This document shows positions 1 to 9,154 of a DNA stretch of 64,000 bases, one piece after another. The notes below the pieces were generated by a model. It did no database searches. It was not told the DNA's origin and saw nothing but the letters and a program-made list of their open reading frames with translations. Positions within the stretch are counted from its first letter, which is position 1. Every line of letters begins with the position of its first letter. The stretch is taken from the NCBI RefSeq assembly GCF_002250655.1, contig NZ_NOZR01000025.1, positions 1 through 64,000 on the forward strand. The letters are read 5' to 3'. This stretch comes from Mycolicibacterium sphagni (GTDB taxonomy: Bacteria > Actinomycetota > Actinomycetes > Mycobacteriales > Mycobacteriaceae). The translations under genes were made by a program, and so were the position numbers.

Positions 1-140
1 CCAAGGATCAGGCCACCATCGGTGCACTACGCAAATCCGCTGAGGGTCATGATGTTTCGATCCAAGCACTGTCCAAGCACGACCACGGCCACACCGATCT
101 GACCGCTCAACTCAACGCGGCCACCGGCTCGCAACGATGA
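1..140 (+). CDS. C-terminal end of an unrecognised protein (partial)
   Basis: An open frame runs in from the left edge (first full codon at base 3) and stops with TGA at 138-140, giving about 45 residues. The tail is hydrophilic, with a His/Asp patch (KHDHGHTD) and ends in ATGSQR. No domain or membrane segment is recognisable. It converges on the TetR gene that follows on the other strand. The function cannot be given from this fragment. Confidence 0.6.
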   Translation, partial: KDQATIGALRKSAEGHDVSIQALSKHDHGHTDLTAQLNAATGSQR

Positions 141-164
141 TCCGACGGGATCGAGACCGCCGGC

Positions 165-767
165 TCAGTGGCCGCCTCGGCCGGTGATGTGTTCGAAGGC
201 GTGATTCAACCGTCGCGTCATGCGTTTGGTGTCGCGCAGATCCGCGTCCGGCTCGACATCGGCGAAATCGCCGATGCCCGCGGCGTAGGTGCCGGCCACC
301 ACCGCCGACCAGACGGTGATGGTCCTGATGATCAGCGGATCGTCACGCTTCATGCCGTAGTGATCGGCGAGTGCGGGTGTGAGCGTCTGTTTGCGGCGCG
401 TCGCGCTGAGCTCGGCCACGGCGGGTGACGCCATGGCCAGCAACCCCATCTGTTGCATCCGTTCCAGCGGCACCGCTCCGGTACCGGCGATGATCTCGCC
501 AAGCATTTCCTTATGGGCCCGGCTCAGCGCGTCGACCAGATCCTCGTCCTGCTCGCCGTCGGCCAGGTGCCTGACGACGGCAGCCAACATGTCGTCGACG
601 ACGTCGAGGACTACCGACTCCTTGGTGGGGAAGGCCGCGCCGAGAGTCTCGACGGGTATCCCGCCGGCTTCGGCGATGTCGTCGAGCGTCGTGGGACCGA
701 ATCCGCGCGACAAGAAGAATTTCAGCGCTGTATCGATCACCGTGCCGCGATCGAATTCCGGCGTCAT
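165..767 (-). CDS. TetR/AcrR-family transcriptional regulator
   Basis: This 200-residue protein has the TetR layout: an N-terminal helix-turn-helix at about residues 8-55 (FDRGTVIDTALKFFLSRGF, then TTLDDIAEAGG, then FPTKESVV) followed by an all-helical ligand-binding domain. The ATG at 767 is preferred because the longer open frame upstream has no TetR-like sequence and would overlap the divergent gene at 909. The DNA-recognition part departs from consensus (PVETLGAAFPTKES instead of the usual S..T.Y.HF..K), so the operator is hard to guess. The ligand is unknown. It lies just beyond the mce operon but faces a different gene, so control of mce is possible but not shown. Confidence 0.85.
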   Translation of the reverse strand: MTPEFDRGTVIDTALKFFLSRGFGPTTLDDIAEAGGIPVETLGAAFPTKESVVLDVVDDMLAAVVRHLADGEQDEDLVDALSRAHKEMLGEIIAGTGAVPLERMQQMGLLAMASPAVAELSATRRKQTLTPALADHYGMKRDDPLIIRTITVWSAVVAGTYAAGIGDFADVEPDADLRDTKRMTRRLNHAFEHITGRGGH

Positions 768-908
768 TGTTCGTGTGCTCCTCGACGCGCGAGTAGTTGC
801 GCAAGCAAATACCTGGTTGTAGCGATGGTAACGCGTGTGGCATAGATCGGGCGCATCGATTGAGCGAACGTGGCCCCTTATCGTCGGCGCAATGCGAAGG
901 TAAAGACG

Positions 909-1283
909 ATGTTCCGACAACTGACTGCGCTGCCCACGGTTGTTGCAGCCGCCATGTGCGTGGCGGTTGCGCCCGTCGCGGCGGCCAGCGATGACGACTG
1001 CGCCTTGCTGCTGCCGGCGGCGGATCAGTTGGAAGCGGTGTTCAACACCATCACGCCGACTGGGACGCCGCCGTGGGTGGCCGCCCAGGTCCGCGCCCCA
1101 CTGAGCCCGCTGCACAACCTGAGCAGCGCGCCCGGGATCGATCTGCGGATCCGGTCGAACATGGTGGCGTCTCAGATCGACAACAGCGATCCATACCGGC
1201 CGGCCAGCCCTGAAGGACTCGCCAGCGATCTCGGCAAGGCCAGGGGCTTGTTAGTCGCGGTCCGCGATTACTGCGCGCCGTAA
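909..1283 (+). CDS. Small secreted protein, mycobacterial hypothetical
   Basis: This 124-residue protein has a clear Sec-type signal peptide: MFRQLTALPTVVAAAMCVAVAPVAAA, with cleavage likely after the A-A-A near residue 26. The mature part is about 98 residues with two cysteines (near the start, DDDCALL, and at the end, DYCAP), which could form one disulfide. The ATG at 909 is chosen because GAAGG (about 896-900) sits at good spacing, whereas the longer in-frame start at 870 would bury the signal peptide. No enzymatic motif is visible. It is divergent from the TetR gene at 165-767, so that regulator may act on it. Confidence 0.75.
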   Translation: MFRQLTALPTVVAAAMCVAVAPVAAASDDDCALLLPAADQLEAVFNTITPTGTPPWVAAQVRAPLSPLHNLSSAPGIDLRIRSNMVASQIDNSDPYRPASPEGLASDLGKARGLLVAVRDYCAP

Positions 1284-1287
1284 CGCC

Positions 1288-2067
1288 CTAGTTTCCGCCC
1301 AGGCCCCAACGTTTGATCTGAACGCGTTCGGCGTCGGGCCAAATAGCCTTGGCGGCAGGCGAATTGCAGAAGTAGTCCTCGGCTTGGTGGTCGGTCATGT
1401 CGACCGCGTGCAGCCCATCTTCCTGGTGCGCACGGCAATTGACGGTCAATGCCTGATTGGTGGCCGGATCAGCCTCCAGGACTTCGATAGTCAACACGAC
1501 CACGAGTGTGTACCCCGCCCCGGTCGGTAGGTAGAAGGTCAGATCCCGGCTGGACGGGCCGCCGCCGTTGGTGACCAGATAACCGTCGCCACTGGGATAG
1601 ACGGCTTGGGCGACCATCTGGGTCCGTTCGTAATGCTGGCTGTCACCCGGCGCACGCCACACCGAGAACCGGGTATTGGGATTGCCGCCGTTGAGCAGGT
1701 TCTGGGAGATCGGGATGATCAGCTCCTCGCGGCCGTCGCCGTCGACATCCTGCAATCCCACGCCGCCCGGGGCCGAGGGCTCCAGTAGCTCATCGATGGT
1801 CTGCACGACCGCCCCCGACCGATCGGTCACGGTGACCTTTACCGCTCTGGGCCGTGGCAATTCGGGCACACTCCAGTACTTGACCGTGAAATCCAGGTCG
1901 CCGGCGTGCAGGATGCAGTCCACCTGGTCGGACGTGCCGGTTGGGGTGATGACCGGGTCGGTCTGGGGGCACGGCGGCAGCGTGGTGTCAGCGGCCGCGC
2001 GCGGGGGAGGCACCGCACCGGCAGTCACCATCGTCACGATGGCGACCAGGAGCGGCAGTCGTTTCAC
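1288..2067 (-). CDS. Secreted protein at the end of the mce operon
   Basis: This 259-residue protein starts with a signal peptide (MKRLPLLVAIVTMVTAGAVPPPRAAA, cleavage near residue 27). The mature part contains DVDGDGREELIIP at about residues 110-122, which looks like a single calcium-binding FG-GAP/EF-like loop, and four cysteines outside the signal. The GTG start at 2067 overlaps the stop of the upstream gene (GTGA), so it is translationally coupled to the mce operon. Extra secreted or membrane genes after mceF are normal in actinobacterial mce operons, so an accessory role in the envelope transporter is reasonable. No direct functional evidence is visible. Confidence 0.75.
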   Translation of the reverse strand: MKRLPLLVAIVTMVTAGAVPPPRAAADTTLPPCPQTDPVITPTGTSDQVDCILHAGDLDFTVKYWSVPELPRPRAVKVTVTDRSGAVVQTIDELLEPSAPGGVGLQDVDGDGREELIIPISQNLLNGGNPNTRFSVWRAPGDSQHYERTQMVAQAVYPSGDGYLVTNGGGPSSRDLTFYLPTGAGYTLVVVLTIEVLEADPATNQALTVNCRAHQEDGLHAVDMTDHQAEDYFCNSPAAKAIWPDAERVQIKRWGLGGN

Positions 2068-2879
2068 GGACGTGGAGCCGGAGCTGGTATGGCCGGTGCC
2101 GGTCCCGGCGGGGGAACGGGTACGGGACCGGTGCCAGGCGCGGGCGCAGGACCACCGGGCGCCGCCGGTGCCGCGGCACCCGGAATCTGTTGTTCCTCAG
2201 CAGCTTTGGTGCCGGTCTTCGGGCCAATGTCGGCGACCTGCCAGCCGTTGCCGGCCTTGGCCACGGTGACTTGCAACAGGATGATGGACACTTTCGGCGT
2301 TGGGTTCTGCAGATTGCGGGTGGTCTGATGCGCTGACACCACCACCTGGAAGGAACCGTCGGGCTGAAGGACCGGGTCGGTGGCCAGCACCTCACCGGTG
2401 GAGCTCACCTGCGCCTGCAGCATGACCGCTTTGAGCAGATCGGTGGCGTTGACGTACTTGTCCTTGAGCTGCTGCGACACCCCGTCTTCGACGGCCTTGA
2501 AGAAGGCGTCGGGATCTTCGAAGGTGTAGTTCAGCGACTTCAACGCGTAGTCCCTGGCGAGCTGCGCGACCGCCTCGCGATCAGCCTGGGCTTGACGCAA
2601 CTGAGCGAGCTGGTCGCTTACCTGCTGATATTTGATGAAGCCGAACACACCACCCGCGAGCACCGCTGCCACCAAAACGACTGCGACCCAAAGCCCGCGC
2701 CGCTTCGACCACGGCTGCGGCGCCGGCATTGGGTCGACGGCGAGCTTTCCTTCGGCTTCAGCCTTCGTATCCGTGGCCTCGGGTGCGCTCTCGTCCACCT
2801 TGTCGTCTTCGCCGACGGTTGACTCGCCCATGTCAGATGATTCCTTGCTGTTGGTGTCGTTCGCGTTCACTGGTGCCAC
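2064..2879 (-). CDS. Mce-associated membrane protein (Mas/Mam type)
   Basis: This 271-residue protein has an acidic, disordered N-terminus (about residues 1-55), one transmembrane helix (GLWVAVVLVAAVLAGGVFGF, about 63-82), a short coiled-coil stretch rich in Gln/Ala, an extracytoplasmic domain of about 130 residues and a Pro/Ala/Gly-rich tail. This is the standard architecture of Mce-associated proteins, which help stabilise Mce complexes in mycobacteria. The GTG start at 2879 overlaps the end of mceF by 13 bases; an ATG 16 codons later is an alternative start. Its position directly after mceF supports the call. Confidence 0.85.
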   Translation of the reverse strand: MAPVNANDTNSKESSDMGESTVGEDDKVDESAPEATDTKAEAEGKLAVDPMPAPQPWSKRRGLWVAVVLVAAVLAGGVFGFIKYQQVSDQLAQLRQAQADREAVAQLARDYALKSLNYTFEDPDAFFKAVEDGVSQQLKDKYVNATDLLKAVMLQAQVSSTGEVLATDPVLQPDGSFQVVVSAHQTTRNLQNPTPKVSIILLQVTVAKAGNGWQVADIGPKTGTKAAEEQQIPGAAAPAAPGGPAPAPGTGPVPVPPPGPAPAIPAPAPRP

Positions 2880-3832
2880 TCAGGCACGTTGAGTTGAACC
2901 CGCACGCCGCCGGTGTCGTTGAACGTCGATTCCCAAAAGTCCAGCCAGTGCCCCGCGTCCACCTTAACGTCGTGGAGCGGCGCCAGCGCCGGCTGCAGGA
3001 TGGTGGCGAAGGTGCCCAACGGGCCGGCCAGCATGTCGAGCCACTCGCCTAACTTGTTCACCAGGATCCCTGCCGGATCGTGTGGGCCGATCACGCCGAT
3101 GCCGGTGTGCGACAGAATCTCGATCTGGTGGACAAGCTGCAAGAACGCCGGCACCGACTTCGGCAGGATCTTGCCGGTCTCGCTGATGATTTCGCCGGCG
3201 TGGAGATCGCCCAGGTTGGTGGTGAACGTCGAGACGTTGCTGAACAAGGTGCCCATCAATTCCTTGTCGTCGCGGATCACCTTGGCGGTCAACCCCGCGG
3301 TGACGGCCAGCGAATCGATGGTGTCGTCATTGCCCTTGAACGCCGCGGACATGTCGTTGATGATGCCGTGTATCTGGTCCAGGTTGAGCGCGGTGAACAG
3401 GACGTTGGCCTTGGTGAGCAGGTCGCTGGCCGTGACGATCGGTGCGACCCGGTCTGGCTGAATCACCGCGCCGTCGGTAAAGTACGGTGGCGCAATCAAT
3501 TTCGGCCGGAAGTCGATGTACTGTTCGCCGGCCGCCGACAAGTTCTCCACACTGATCATGCTGTCGGCGGGGACCTCGTATTTGCGGTCGACCTCCATCG
3601 ATACCGCCAGCCCGGTATCGGTGGTCTGAATGCCGGTCACCCGGCCGACCTTGATGCCGCGCATCGTCACTTCCGAAGTAGGCATCAGGCCGCCGGAGCT
3701 GTTGAGCAGCAGCGTGAGTCGATTTACCTGCTTGGTCGGTCCCATGTCGAGGACGCCGAACGACATGTAGGCCGCGCCGGCCAGCGTCATCACCACCAGG
3801 ATTGCCAGCGTGGTGCGCGCGTTGAATTTCAT
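2867..3832 (-). CDS. mceF: MCE family protein MceF
   Basis: This 321-residue protein has an N-terminal membrane anchor (TTLAILVVMTLAGAAYMSFG, about residues 7-26), then an MlaD/MCE beta-barrel domain (about 35-115, with MPTSEVTMRGIKVGRV) and a helical Mce C-terminal domain. Six different Mce subunits A-F are thought to form the hydrophobic conduit that carries lipid across the periplasm to the YrbE permease. It is the last of the six here and overlaps mceE by four bases. It ends shortly after the helical region and lacks the long Pro-rich tail seen in some MceF proteins. Confidence 0.9.
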   Translation of the reverse strand: MKFNARTTLAILVVMTLAGAAYMSFGVLDMGPTKQVNRLTLLLNSSGGLMPTSEVTMRGIKVGRVTGIQTTDTGLAVSMEVDRKYEVPADSMISVENLSAAGEQYIDFRPKLIAPPYFTDGAVIQPDRVAPIVTASDLLTKANVLFTALNLDQIHGIINDMSAAFKGNDDTIDSLAVTAGLTAKVIRDDKELMGTLFSNVSTFTTNLGDLHAGEIISETGKILPKSVPAFLQLVHQIEILSHTGIGVIGPHDPAGILVNKLGEWLDMLAGPLGTFATILQPALAPLHDVKVDAGHWLDFWESTFNDTGGVRVQLNVPEWHQ

Positions 3833-4875
3833 GGCACCATTCCCATCGTCTGCATCGCCTTGACCGCCGCGTCGGCCTTGTCGGCGGGGTCCACGCCCTC
3901 TTGCCCGGTCGGTGCGTGAAGTTCGGTGATGTTGTATTTCGGGCCGCCGTCGCGGAAGAACCCCAGAAGCTTGTAGCGCAGCAGCGCGAGGAATTTGTCG
4001 GCGATCACCGGAATGGTGGTGTCCGCGGTCGCCATCGTGTCGACCATCGGCGTGATGTAGGACAGGATCTGCATCAAATCGCCGGCGATCGGGTTGATGA
4101 GTTCCCCGCCGAGTTTCCCGACGTCCTTGGAGGCGCCCACCACGTTCAGGATGGCCATGGTGACCGCCGACAGGCCTTGAAGTTTCGCCGGGCCCTCGGT
4201 GATCAACCGGTTGAACACCTGCGTGTTCGCCGCAAAGCTGGAGGTGATGTTCTCCATCCCGGAGAGGATTCCGTCGATCGTGTCCTGGTTGGCGGCAAGG
4301 TCATTGAGCACTCCGGCGACGGTGTGCTGCATGTGGGTCAGCTCGTTGGGATCTTGCGGGAACGCCTTGTTGACGTTGACCACGGTGGTTTGGAGCGTGC
4401 CGATGGCGCCGCCGGCCACCAGGTTCGACATCGACCGCAACAGGTCTTCGACGTTGTCGGCCGGCGCGGTGTTGCGCATCGGGATCGTGTCGCCGTTGCG
4501 CAGTATCGGCCCGGACCTGTCCTCCGGTGGCAACAGTGCGATATAGATATCGCCCAGCGGCGTGGCCTGGCGAAGCTCGGCGCGGGTATTGACGGGAAGT
4601 TTTGTATCGCCGGCTATTTCGACGTAGGTGACCGCCGTGTTCCCCACGAGCTCGACGCGATCGAGCACACCGATCTGAACGCCACCGGAGTCGACCTTCG
4701 CCCGCGCGGGCAGATTGAGGACGCTGGAGAACTCGATGTTGATGTTGTAGGGGTGACGGGGGGTGTAGGCGCCAGGGACCGGCAGCCGGGTCGGATCCAG
4801 CGAGCAGGACGCGGTGAAGCTCATGGCCACCGTGGCCAGCAGGGCACACAGCGCGCGCATCGTCGGTCGGGTCAT
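3829..4875 (-). CDS. mceE: MCE family lipoprotein MceE (LprK-like)
   Basis: This 348-residue protein begins with a lipoprotein signal peptide: MTRPTMRALCALLATVAMS, then the lipobox FTASC with the acylated Cys at about residue 24. An MCE/MlaD domain follows (PYNINIEFSSVLNLPARAKV, then SGGVQIGVLDRVEL) and a long helical region. MceE is the lipoprotein subunit of Mce complexes, which agrees with the lipobox. The ATG at 4875 overlaps the mceD stop (ATGA). A much longer in-frame extension upstream has no family sequence and was rejected. Confidence 0.9.
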   Translation of the reverse strand: MTRPTMRALCALLATVAMSFTASCSLDPTRLPVPGAYTPRHPYNINIEFSSVLNLPARAKVDSGGVQIGVLDRVELVGNTAVTYVEIAGDTKLPVNTRAELRQATPLGDIYIALLPPEDRSGPILRNGDTIPMRNTAPADNVEDLLRSMSNLVAGGAIGTLQTTVVNVNKAFPQDPNELTHMQHTVAGVLNDLAANQDTIDGILSGMENITSSFAANTQVFNRLITEGPAKLQGLSAVTMAILNVVGASKDVGKLGGELINPIAGDLMQILSYITPMVDTMATADTTIPVIADKFLALLRYKLLGFFRDGGPKYNITELHAPTGQEGVDPADKADAAVKAMQTMGMVP

Positions 4876-6035
4876 GGCAGTGCCGCCCCCAGAACGAGAT
4901 TGGTGAGGCCCAGCGTGACCGGGTCCGTCGGGGTGCCCGACGCGCATGCCGCCGCGGCACCGGGGATGTTGCGCGCTTTCAGCCCTTCGCAGATGGCGCC
5001 GGCCTGTGTCGGCGCGATCGACACCTGCGGCGGGATATAGGTGACGTTGTGCGTACCCCAAGACGGCTCGTAGATATCGGCAATCCAGTGGCTGAACTGC
5101 GGCCACGAATTGATCATCGCGGTGATCGCCGGGATGTGTCGGTTCAGCAGGTCCCGCAGCCCCGAGAACCGGGCATCGAATTTCTCATACCACCGCGGTC
5201 CGAACCGGCTGAGCGCTTCCACCAGGATCGGCAGCAGATGCGAGAAAGACGCCAGCGCGGCGCCGAAGTTGTCCGACAAGCCCTCCATCAACTGAGTGGT
5301 GACCGGAAGCGTCCGGATGACCGACGCGAAGCTGTCCCAATTCTTGAGGAAGTCGGAGGTGAGGATCTCGCTGTTCTCGAACAGCGCCCGGTAGTCCGCG
5401 TCGGCCTTGTACGGGTCGGCCAGCATGGTCACCAGATTGCGCATCGTCTTGTTGATGCCGGGACCTGTGCCCTTCAGTGAATTGCTGGCCGCGGTCAGGC
5501 TGTCATTGATGGCCTGCACACCTGGTGCTTTGGAGGCGTCTTGGCCCGGCTGGTTTCCCAGGATGTCATCGGTGAGATTGCCGATGGCGGCGAAGGTTTC
5601 GCTGACACTGATCGGGGTCTTGGTGGACTTCAGCTTGATGCAGCCCGGACCGGTGAACTTCGGTCCGCCGGTGTAGGCCTTGGTCAGTTCAATATGGCGA
5701 TCAGTGACAATCGACTGCGAGTAGGTGACTGCGCCGACGTCGGCCGGCAGGGCGAGGTCGGCCGGCACGGTGAAGTCCACCTCGACGTGGTCGGGCTTGT
5801 TCACGATCGCGTTCATCGAGCCGACCTCGATACCCAGCAGCGCGACTTTGTTGCCCGGATACAGCCCGACCGCGTCGGTGAATTCGGCGCACATCGCCCG
5901 GGTGGGGTTGATCTTGGGCGTCAGGATTTTGATGCCCACGACCACTGCGACCGCGATCACGACGACGACCGCCACCACCGCTGCGATCACCCGTCGCGAT
6001 CGCAGTCGGGCACCGATTCCCGCGCTGTCGGCCAT
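4872..6035 (-). CDS. mceD: MCE family protein MceD
   Basis: This 387-residue protein has a strong N-terminal transmembrane helix (VIAAVVAVVVVIAVAVVVG, about residues 15-33), an MCE domain at about 40-120 (VGLYPGNKVALLGIEVGSM) and a helical C-terminal half. Three cysteines lie in the mature region (CAEF, GCIK, AAACASG). It is separated from mceC by a single base and overlaps mceE by four. The role is as one ring or needle subunit of the lipid-import complex in the cell envelope. The substrate class of this operon cannot be read from the subunit. Confidence 0.9.
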   Translation of the reverse strand: MADSAGIGARLRSRRVIAAVVAVVVVIAVAVVVGIKILTPKINPTRAMCAEFTDAVGLYPGNKVALLGIEVGSMNAIVNKPDHVEVDFTVPADLALPADVGAVTYSQSIVTDRHIELTKAYTGGPKFTGPGCIKLKSTKTPISVSETFAAIGNLTDDILGNQPGQDASKAPGVQAINDSLTAASNSLKGTGPGINKTMRNLVTMLADPYKADADYRALFENSEILTSDFLKNWDSFASVIRTLPVTTQLMEGLSDNFGAALASFSHLLPILVEALSRFGPRWYEKFDARFSGLRDLLNRHIPAITAMINSWPQFSHWIADIYEPSWGTHNVTYIPPQVSIAPTQAGAICEGLKARNIPGAAAACASGTPTDPVTLGLTNLVLGAALP

Positions 6036-6036
6036 C

Positions 6037-7077
6037 TCAGCAGGCCTTCATGATGTTGGGCAGACACAGGTCTTGTCCGGGAACCAGCCGGTTGTGCTCG
6101 TCGAAGACGACTCCGTTTCCGCTGAGCATCGGTCCGATGATGTTGAGGGTCTGGCCCAGACCGTCGAGGGCTTGGCCCCACTGTTCGGGGTGGGCGGCCA
6201 GCGTGTCGCTGATATCTTCGATTCCCTCGGCTACGGGAGCCACGTCCCGGCCGTACCACACGGTGAGGCGGTCGAGCAGACGGGCCAATTCCTTGATCAG
6301 GCCGAAGAACTCGACGATATCGACTGCCTTCGAGGTATACATCTTGCCGAGGATGTCGAACTGCTCGAATAGTGCGATGAGCTGTGCGCGTCCGTTCGTC
6401 ATGGCGCGCAGCCCGTTGTTGACGAAGTCCAGACCGCGGTGAAAATCGACGGTGGACTTGCTCATCGACTCCGTCAACGTGTCCGCCGACTGCAGCAGGT
6501 TGCGTATCGCGTCGGGATACCGGTTGGCCGCGTTGGCAACTTCGGCGAAGGTGTCGTGGATGACCTGACCGTCCACCTTCTTGACCACCGGGGTGGCTGC
6601 CTGGATGATGTCGTTGACCTCGAACGGCAGGGTGACTCGGCTCGGCGGAATTCCGTTGCGACCCAGCGGCATCCCACCCTTGGGGTCCAATGCCACATAG
6701 TGGCCGCCCAGCGGAGTCAGCAGCTTGATGTCGAGGGTGGAATCCGAGCCGACCTGCACGGAGTTCTCGACGTCGAACTTCATCTCGACCAGCGCACCGT
6801 CCAGGCGAACGGTGGTCACCTTGCCCACCGCGATACCTGCGACACGCACCTGATCGCCGGCGCGTAACCCGGCCGAGTTGGGCATGTGTGCGGTGTAGCC
6901 GGCCTCATCGGCCGGATTGAGGTAGGCCATCGCGGTGCCGGCCAGCGAGGCGATGATGACGACGACGCCGATGATGCCGTTGCGGCGGTTTCGCTTGGCG
7001 GTTTCACGCTCGTCGAGCGAGCCGTGCCTACCGCCGATTTTCGCGCGGAGTGCGGCGATTCGGTTGGCGCGTTCCAT
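6037..7077 (-). CDS. mceC: MCE family protein MceC
   Basis: This 346-residue protein has a basic cytoplasmic N-terminus (about 1-33), a membrane helix (GIIGVVVIIASLAGTAMAYL), an MCE domain (AGLRAGDQVRVAGIAVGKV, about residues 67-85) and a helical C-terminus ending in CLPNIMKAC. The ATG at 7077 overlaps the mceB stop in the form TAATG, which together with the family fit decides the start over the long upstream open frame. The product is an Mce complex subunit. Confidence 0.9.
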   Translation of the reverse strand: MERANRIAALRAKIGGRHGSLDERETAKRNRRNGIIGVVVIIASLAGTAMAYLNPADEAGYTAHMPNSAGLRAGDQVRVAGIAVGKVTTVRLDGALVEMKFDVENSVQVGSDSTLDIKLLTPLGGHYVALDPKGGMPLGRNGIPPSRVTLPFEVNDIIQAATPVVKKVDGQVIHDTFAEVANAANRYPDAIRNLLQSADTLTESMSKSTVDFHRGLDFVNNGLRAMTNGRAQLIALFEQFDILGKMYTSKAVDIVEFFGLIKELARLLDRLTVWYGRDVAPVAEGIEDISDTLAAHPEQWGQALDGLGQTLNIIGPMLSGNGVVFDEHNRLVPGQDLCLPNIMKAC

Positions 7078-8087
7078 TACCGGCACACCACCAGGTTCTG
7101 CTGCGCGAACGACACCTGACCGATTCCCGGCAGCGTCACTTCGCCGCGCGAGCAGGAAAACGTTGGGGCGGCCGGTTGTTCGTCCACCAGCCAGTCCCGC
7201 ATGCCCTGGATCAGCGAGGGCGCCAGCGACAGGCCGGCGATGATCGTCGGGGTCTGCGGCCACATCCGGCTGGTCAAGTCGTAGAGCGGAACGGTGGTCC
7301 CGTCGAAGGTGCGCTCGAAGTATTGCAGAACGTGGGTGGTGCTCCGAAGGACCGGCAGTCCGCTGTCCAGGGACTGACGGAATTCCTCGGCCTTGGAGCC
7401 GAATTTCGCGAGCACCTCGTTGAGTTCGGAGATCAGCTGAAACAGCTGGCCTGACTTTCCGCCCAGATCTTGGGAGATCGCGCTGAGGTTGCGGATCATG
7501 GTGGTGATGACGAGTTGGCGGTCCACCGCCAGCTTGGAGATTTCGTCGAGGTCATGAAGGAACGGGCCGATGCCGGATTCGTCGCCCTGTATCAGCCGCA
7601 GGAGGTTCTCGCCCAGAAGGTTGAATTGGGCCGGGTCCAGCGTCTGGAAGATCGGCTGAAACCCGTTGAACAGCTTGGCGACATCGAACGACGGGATGGT
7701 CTGCCCGATGGGGATGGCCCCGCCGTCGGGCAGCTGGCGGTCGGGCGTGTTCGGTTGGACGAGTTCGACGTAGCGCTGACCGATCAGGGTCTGGTAGCGC
7801 ACTGCGGCAACGGTGTTCGTGTACACGGGATGGTCGGCTTGGGCGGTGAAGTCCACCTTCGCGACGCGCCCGTCGAGGCGGATGGTTTCCACCTTGCCGA
7901 CCTGCACTCCGGAGATCCGCACGTCGTCACCCACGTAGAGCCCGGACACATCGGAGAATGTCGCGGTGTAGCGGGACTGGGCACCGTTGACCGGACTGCG
8001 CAGTGCAGTCAGCACGATGAGCGTGCAGACCACGGCGACCGCAGTGAAGATCGTCAGCCACACCACCGATTTGGTGACACTTCTCAT
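7077..8087 (-). CDS. mceB: MCE family protein MceB
   Basis: This 336-residue protein has an N-terminal membrane anchor (VVWLTIFTAVAVVCTLIVLT, about residues 8-27), an MCE domain (VSGLYVGDDVRISGVQVGKV, about 47-66) and a helical domain ending with two cysteines (SCSRG and the terminal VVCR). It sits between mceA and mceC with overlaps at both ends. The role is that of an Mce lipid-conduit subunit. Confidence 0.9.
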   Translation of the reverse strand: MRSVTKSVVWLTIFTAVAVVCTLIVLTALRSPVNGAQSRYTATFSDVSGLYVGDDVRISGVQVGKVETIRLDGRVAKVDFTAQADHPVYTNTVAAVRYQTLIGQRYVELVQPNTPDRQLPDGGAIPIGQTIPSFDVAKLFNGFQPIFQTLDPAQFNLLGENLLRLIQGDESGIGPFLHDLDEISKLAVDRQLVITTMIRNLSAISQDLGGKSGQLFQLISELNEVLAKFGSKAEEFRQSLDSGLPVLRSTTHVLQYFERTFDGTTVPLYDLTSRMWPQTPTIIAGLSLAPSLIQGMRDWLVDEQPAAPTFSCSRGEVTLPGIGQVSFAQQNLVVCR

Positions 8088-9151
8088 CGGCCACCCGCCT
8101 CCGCCGGAAGTGGTGCTGGGGCGGGGTCGGGAGGTTCGCCGGCGGGCAGCGCGTTGGTCAGACCCGGCATGGTGTCCAGGGTGAGTTCGAGGTTCAGCCG
8201 GACCTTGCCGTTGATGATCGGAAACGCCGCGCTGGTGCGGTCCAGCAGACCAGAGATCCGGTCATAGGCCGGCGACATACTCCCGATGCTGTAGGCGTAC
8301 GGCAACCACACGCTCATGATCCCGCCGAACAGCGGGACCAGCCACGTCATGTGCTTGGCGAAGATCCCGTCCATGTTGAAGAGCAGCTTGGCGGTCTGGT
8401 CCATGATGAGGTTCATCCGGTCGACCCCGTCGGGGTGCGCCAGGAACTCCATCCCGTTGAGCAGGTCGTAGGCCAGGCTCACGAGCGGCACGGCATCGCT
8501 GACGCCGTTGACCACCGAGGCGAGAACCGAAAGTGTCTGAGAGAAGGGCACTTTCTGGGAGTCGGTGAGCATCTTGATCAGGTCGAAATACGACCGGGTG
8601 ACCGGCTCGGTGAGGTCGGCGTGCTTGCGCACGATCCCGATGATGTGGTCGATATCGGGGGAGTCCATGATGCGGCCGAACTTCTGGCCCTGCCGCAGCA
8701 GGCCGGTGATGGACGCCGACTTCACGTTGGTGTCGACCGTCAGCGTCTCGTTCGGCGTCAACCGGGGCCCGGTTCCGCTGCTGACCAGTTCCACCGCTGC
8801 GAGGCCGAAAGTGTTGGAAGACGTGAAGTTTGCGGTGGTATCGGCGGCCAGGGCCGCAGCTTGGCGCGGCTCGAGTTCCAGGGTGATCTTCTGCTTGTTG
8901 AAGCCGGCCGACTGCAGCGTTTTCACCGAACCGATGGTCAGGCCGCGGAATTTCACTTCCGCGCCCGGGGTGAGTCCTTCGCCGAGCTTGTCAGCCATCA
9001 CCGTCAGCTTGAACGTGTCGGAGTAGCCGCCGGTACCCAACTGGTAGAGCACGGCGCCGATGAGAGCCAGCACCACCGCGGCAACGAGGCCCCGAATTCG
9101 CAACGAGCGTGAACTGGGTACCCGTCCTCCTGGATCTGAGGAAATCGGCAT
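8084..9151 (-). CDS. mceA: MCE family protein MceA
   Basis: This 355-residue protein is the first of the six Mce subunits. It has an N-terminal membrane helix (GLVAAVVLALIGAVLYQLG, about residues 21-39), an MCE/MlaD domain (LTPGAEVKFRGLTIGSV, about 60-76) and a helical C-terminal domain with a short Pro/Ala-rich tail. The start at 9151 lies three bases after the yrbEB stop. The M. tuberculosis family name 'mammalian cell entry' is historical; the established role is lipid transport. The mce class of this operon is not assigned here. Confidence 0.9.
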   Translation of the reverse strand: MPISSDPGGRVPSSRSLRIRGLVAAVVLALIGAVLYQLGTGGYSDTFKLTVMADKLGEGLTPGAEVKFRGLTIGSVKTLQSAGFNKQKITLELEPRQAAALAADTTANFTSSNTFGLAAVELVSSGTGPRLTPNETLTVDTNVKSASITGLLRQGQKFGRIMDSPDIDHIIGIVRKHADLTEPVTRSYFDLIKMLTDSQKVPFSQTLSVLASVVNGVSDAVPLVSLAYDLLNGMEFLAHPDGVDRMNLIMDQTAKLLFNMDGIFAKHMTWLVPLFGGIMSVWLPYAYSIGSMSPAYDRISGLLDRTSAAFPIINGKVRLNLELTLDTMPGLTNALPAGEPPDPAPAPLPAEAGGR

Positions 9152-9154
9152 GCC

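Noticed and set aside
797..804. TTGCGCAA palindrome between the TetR gene and the small secreted protein
   Set aside because: Only eight bases, with no extension of symmetry; such a short palindrome is expected by chance.
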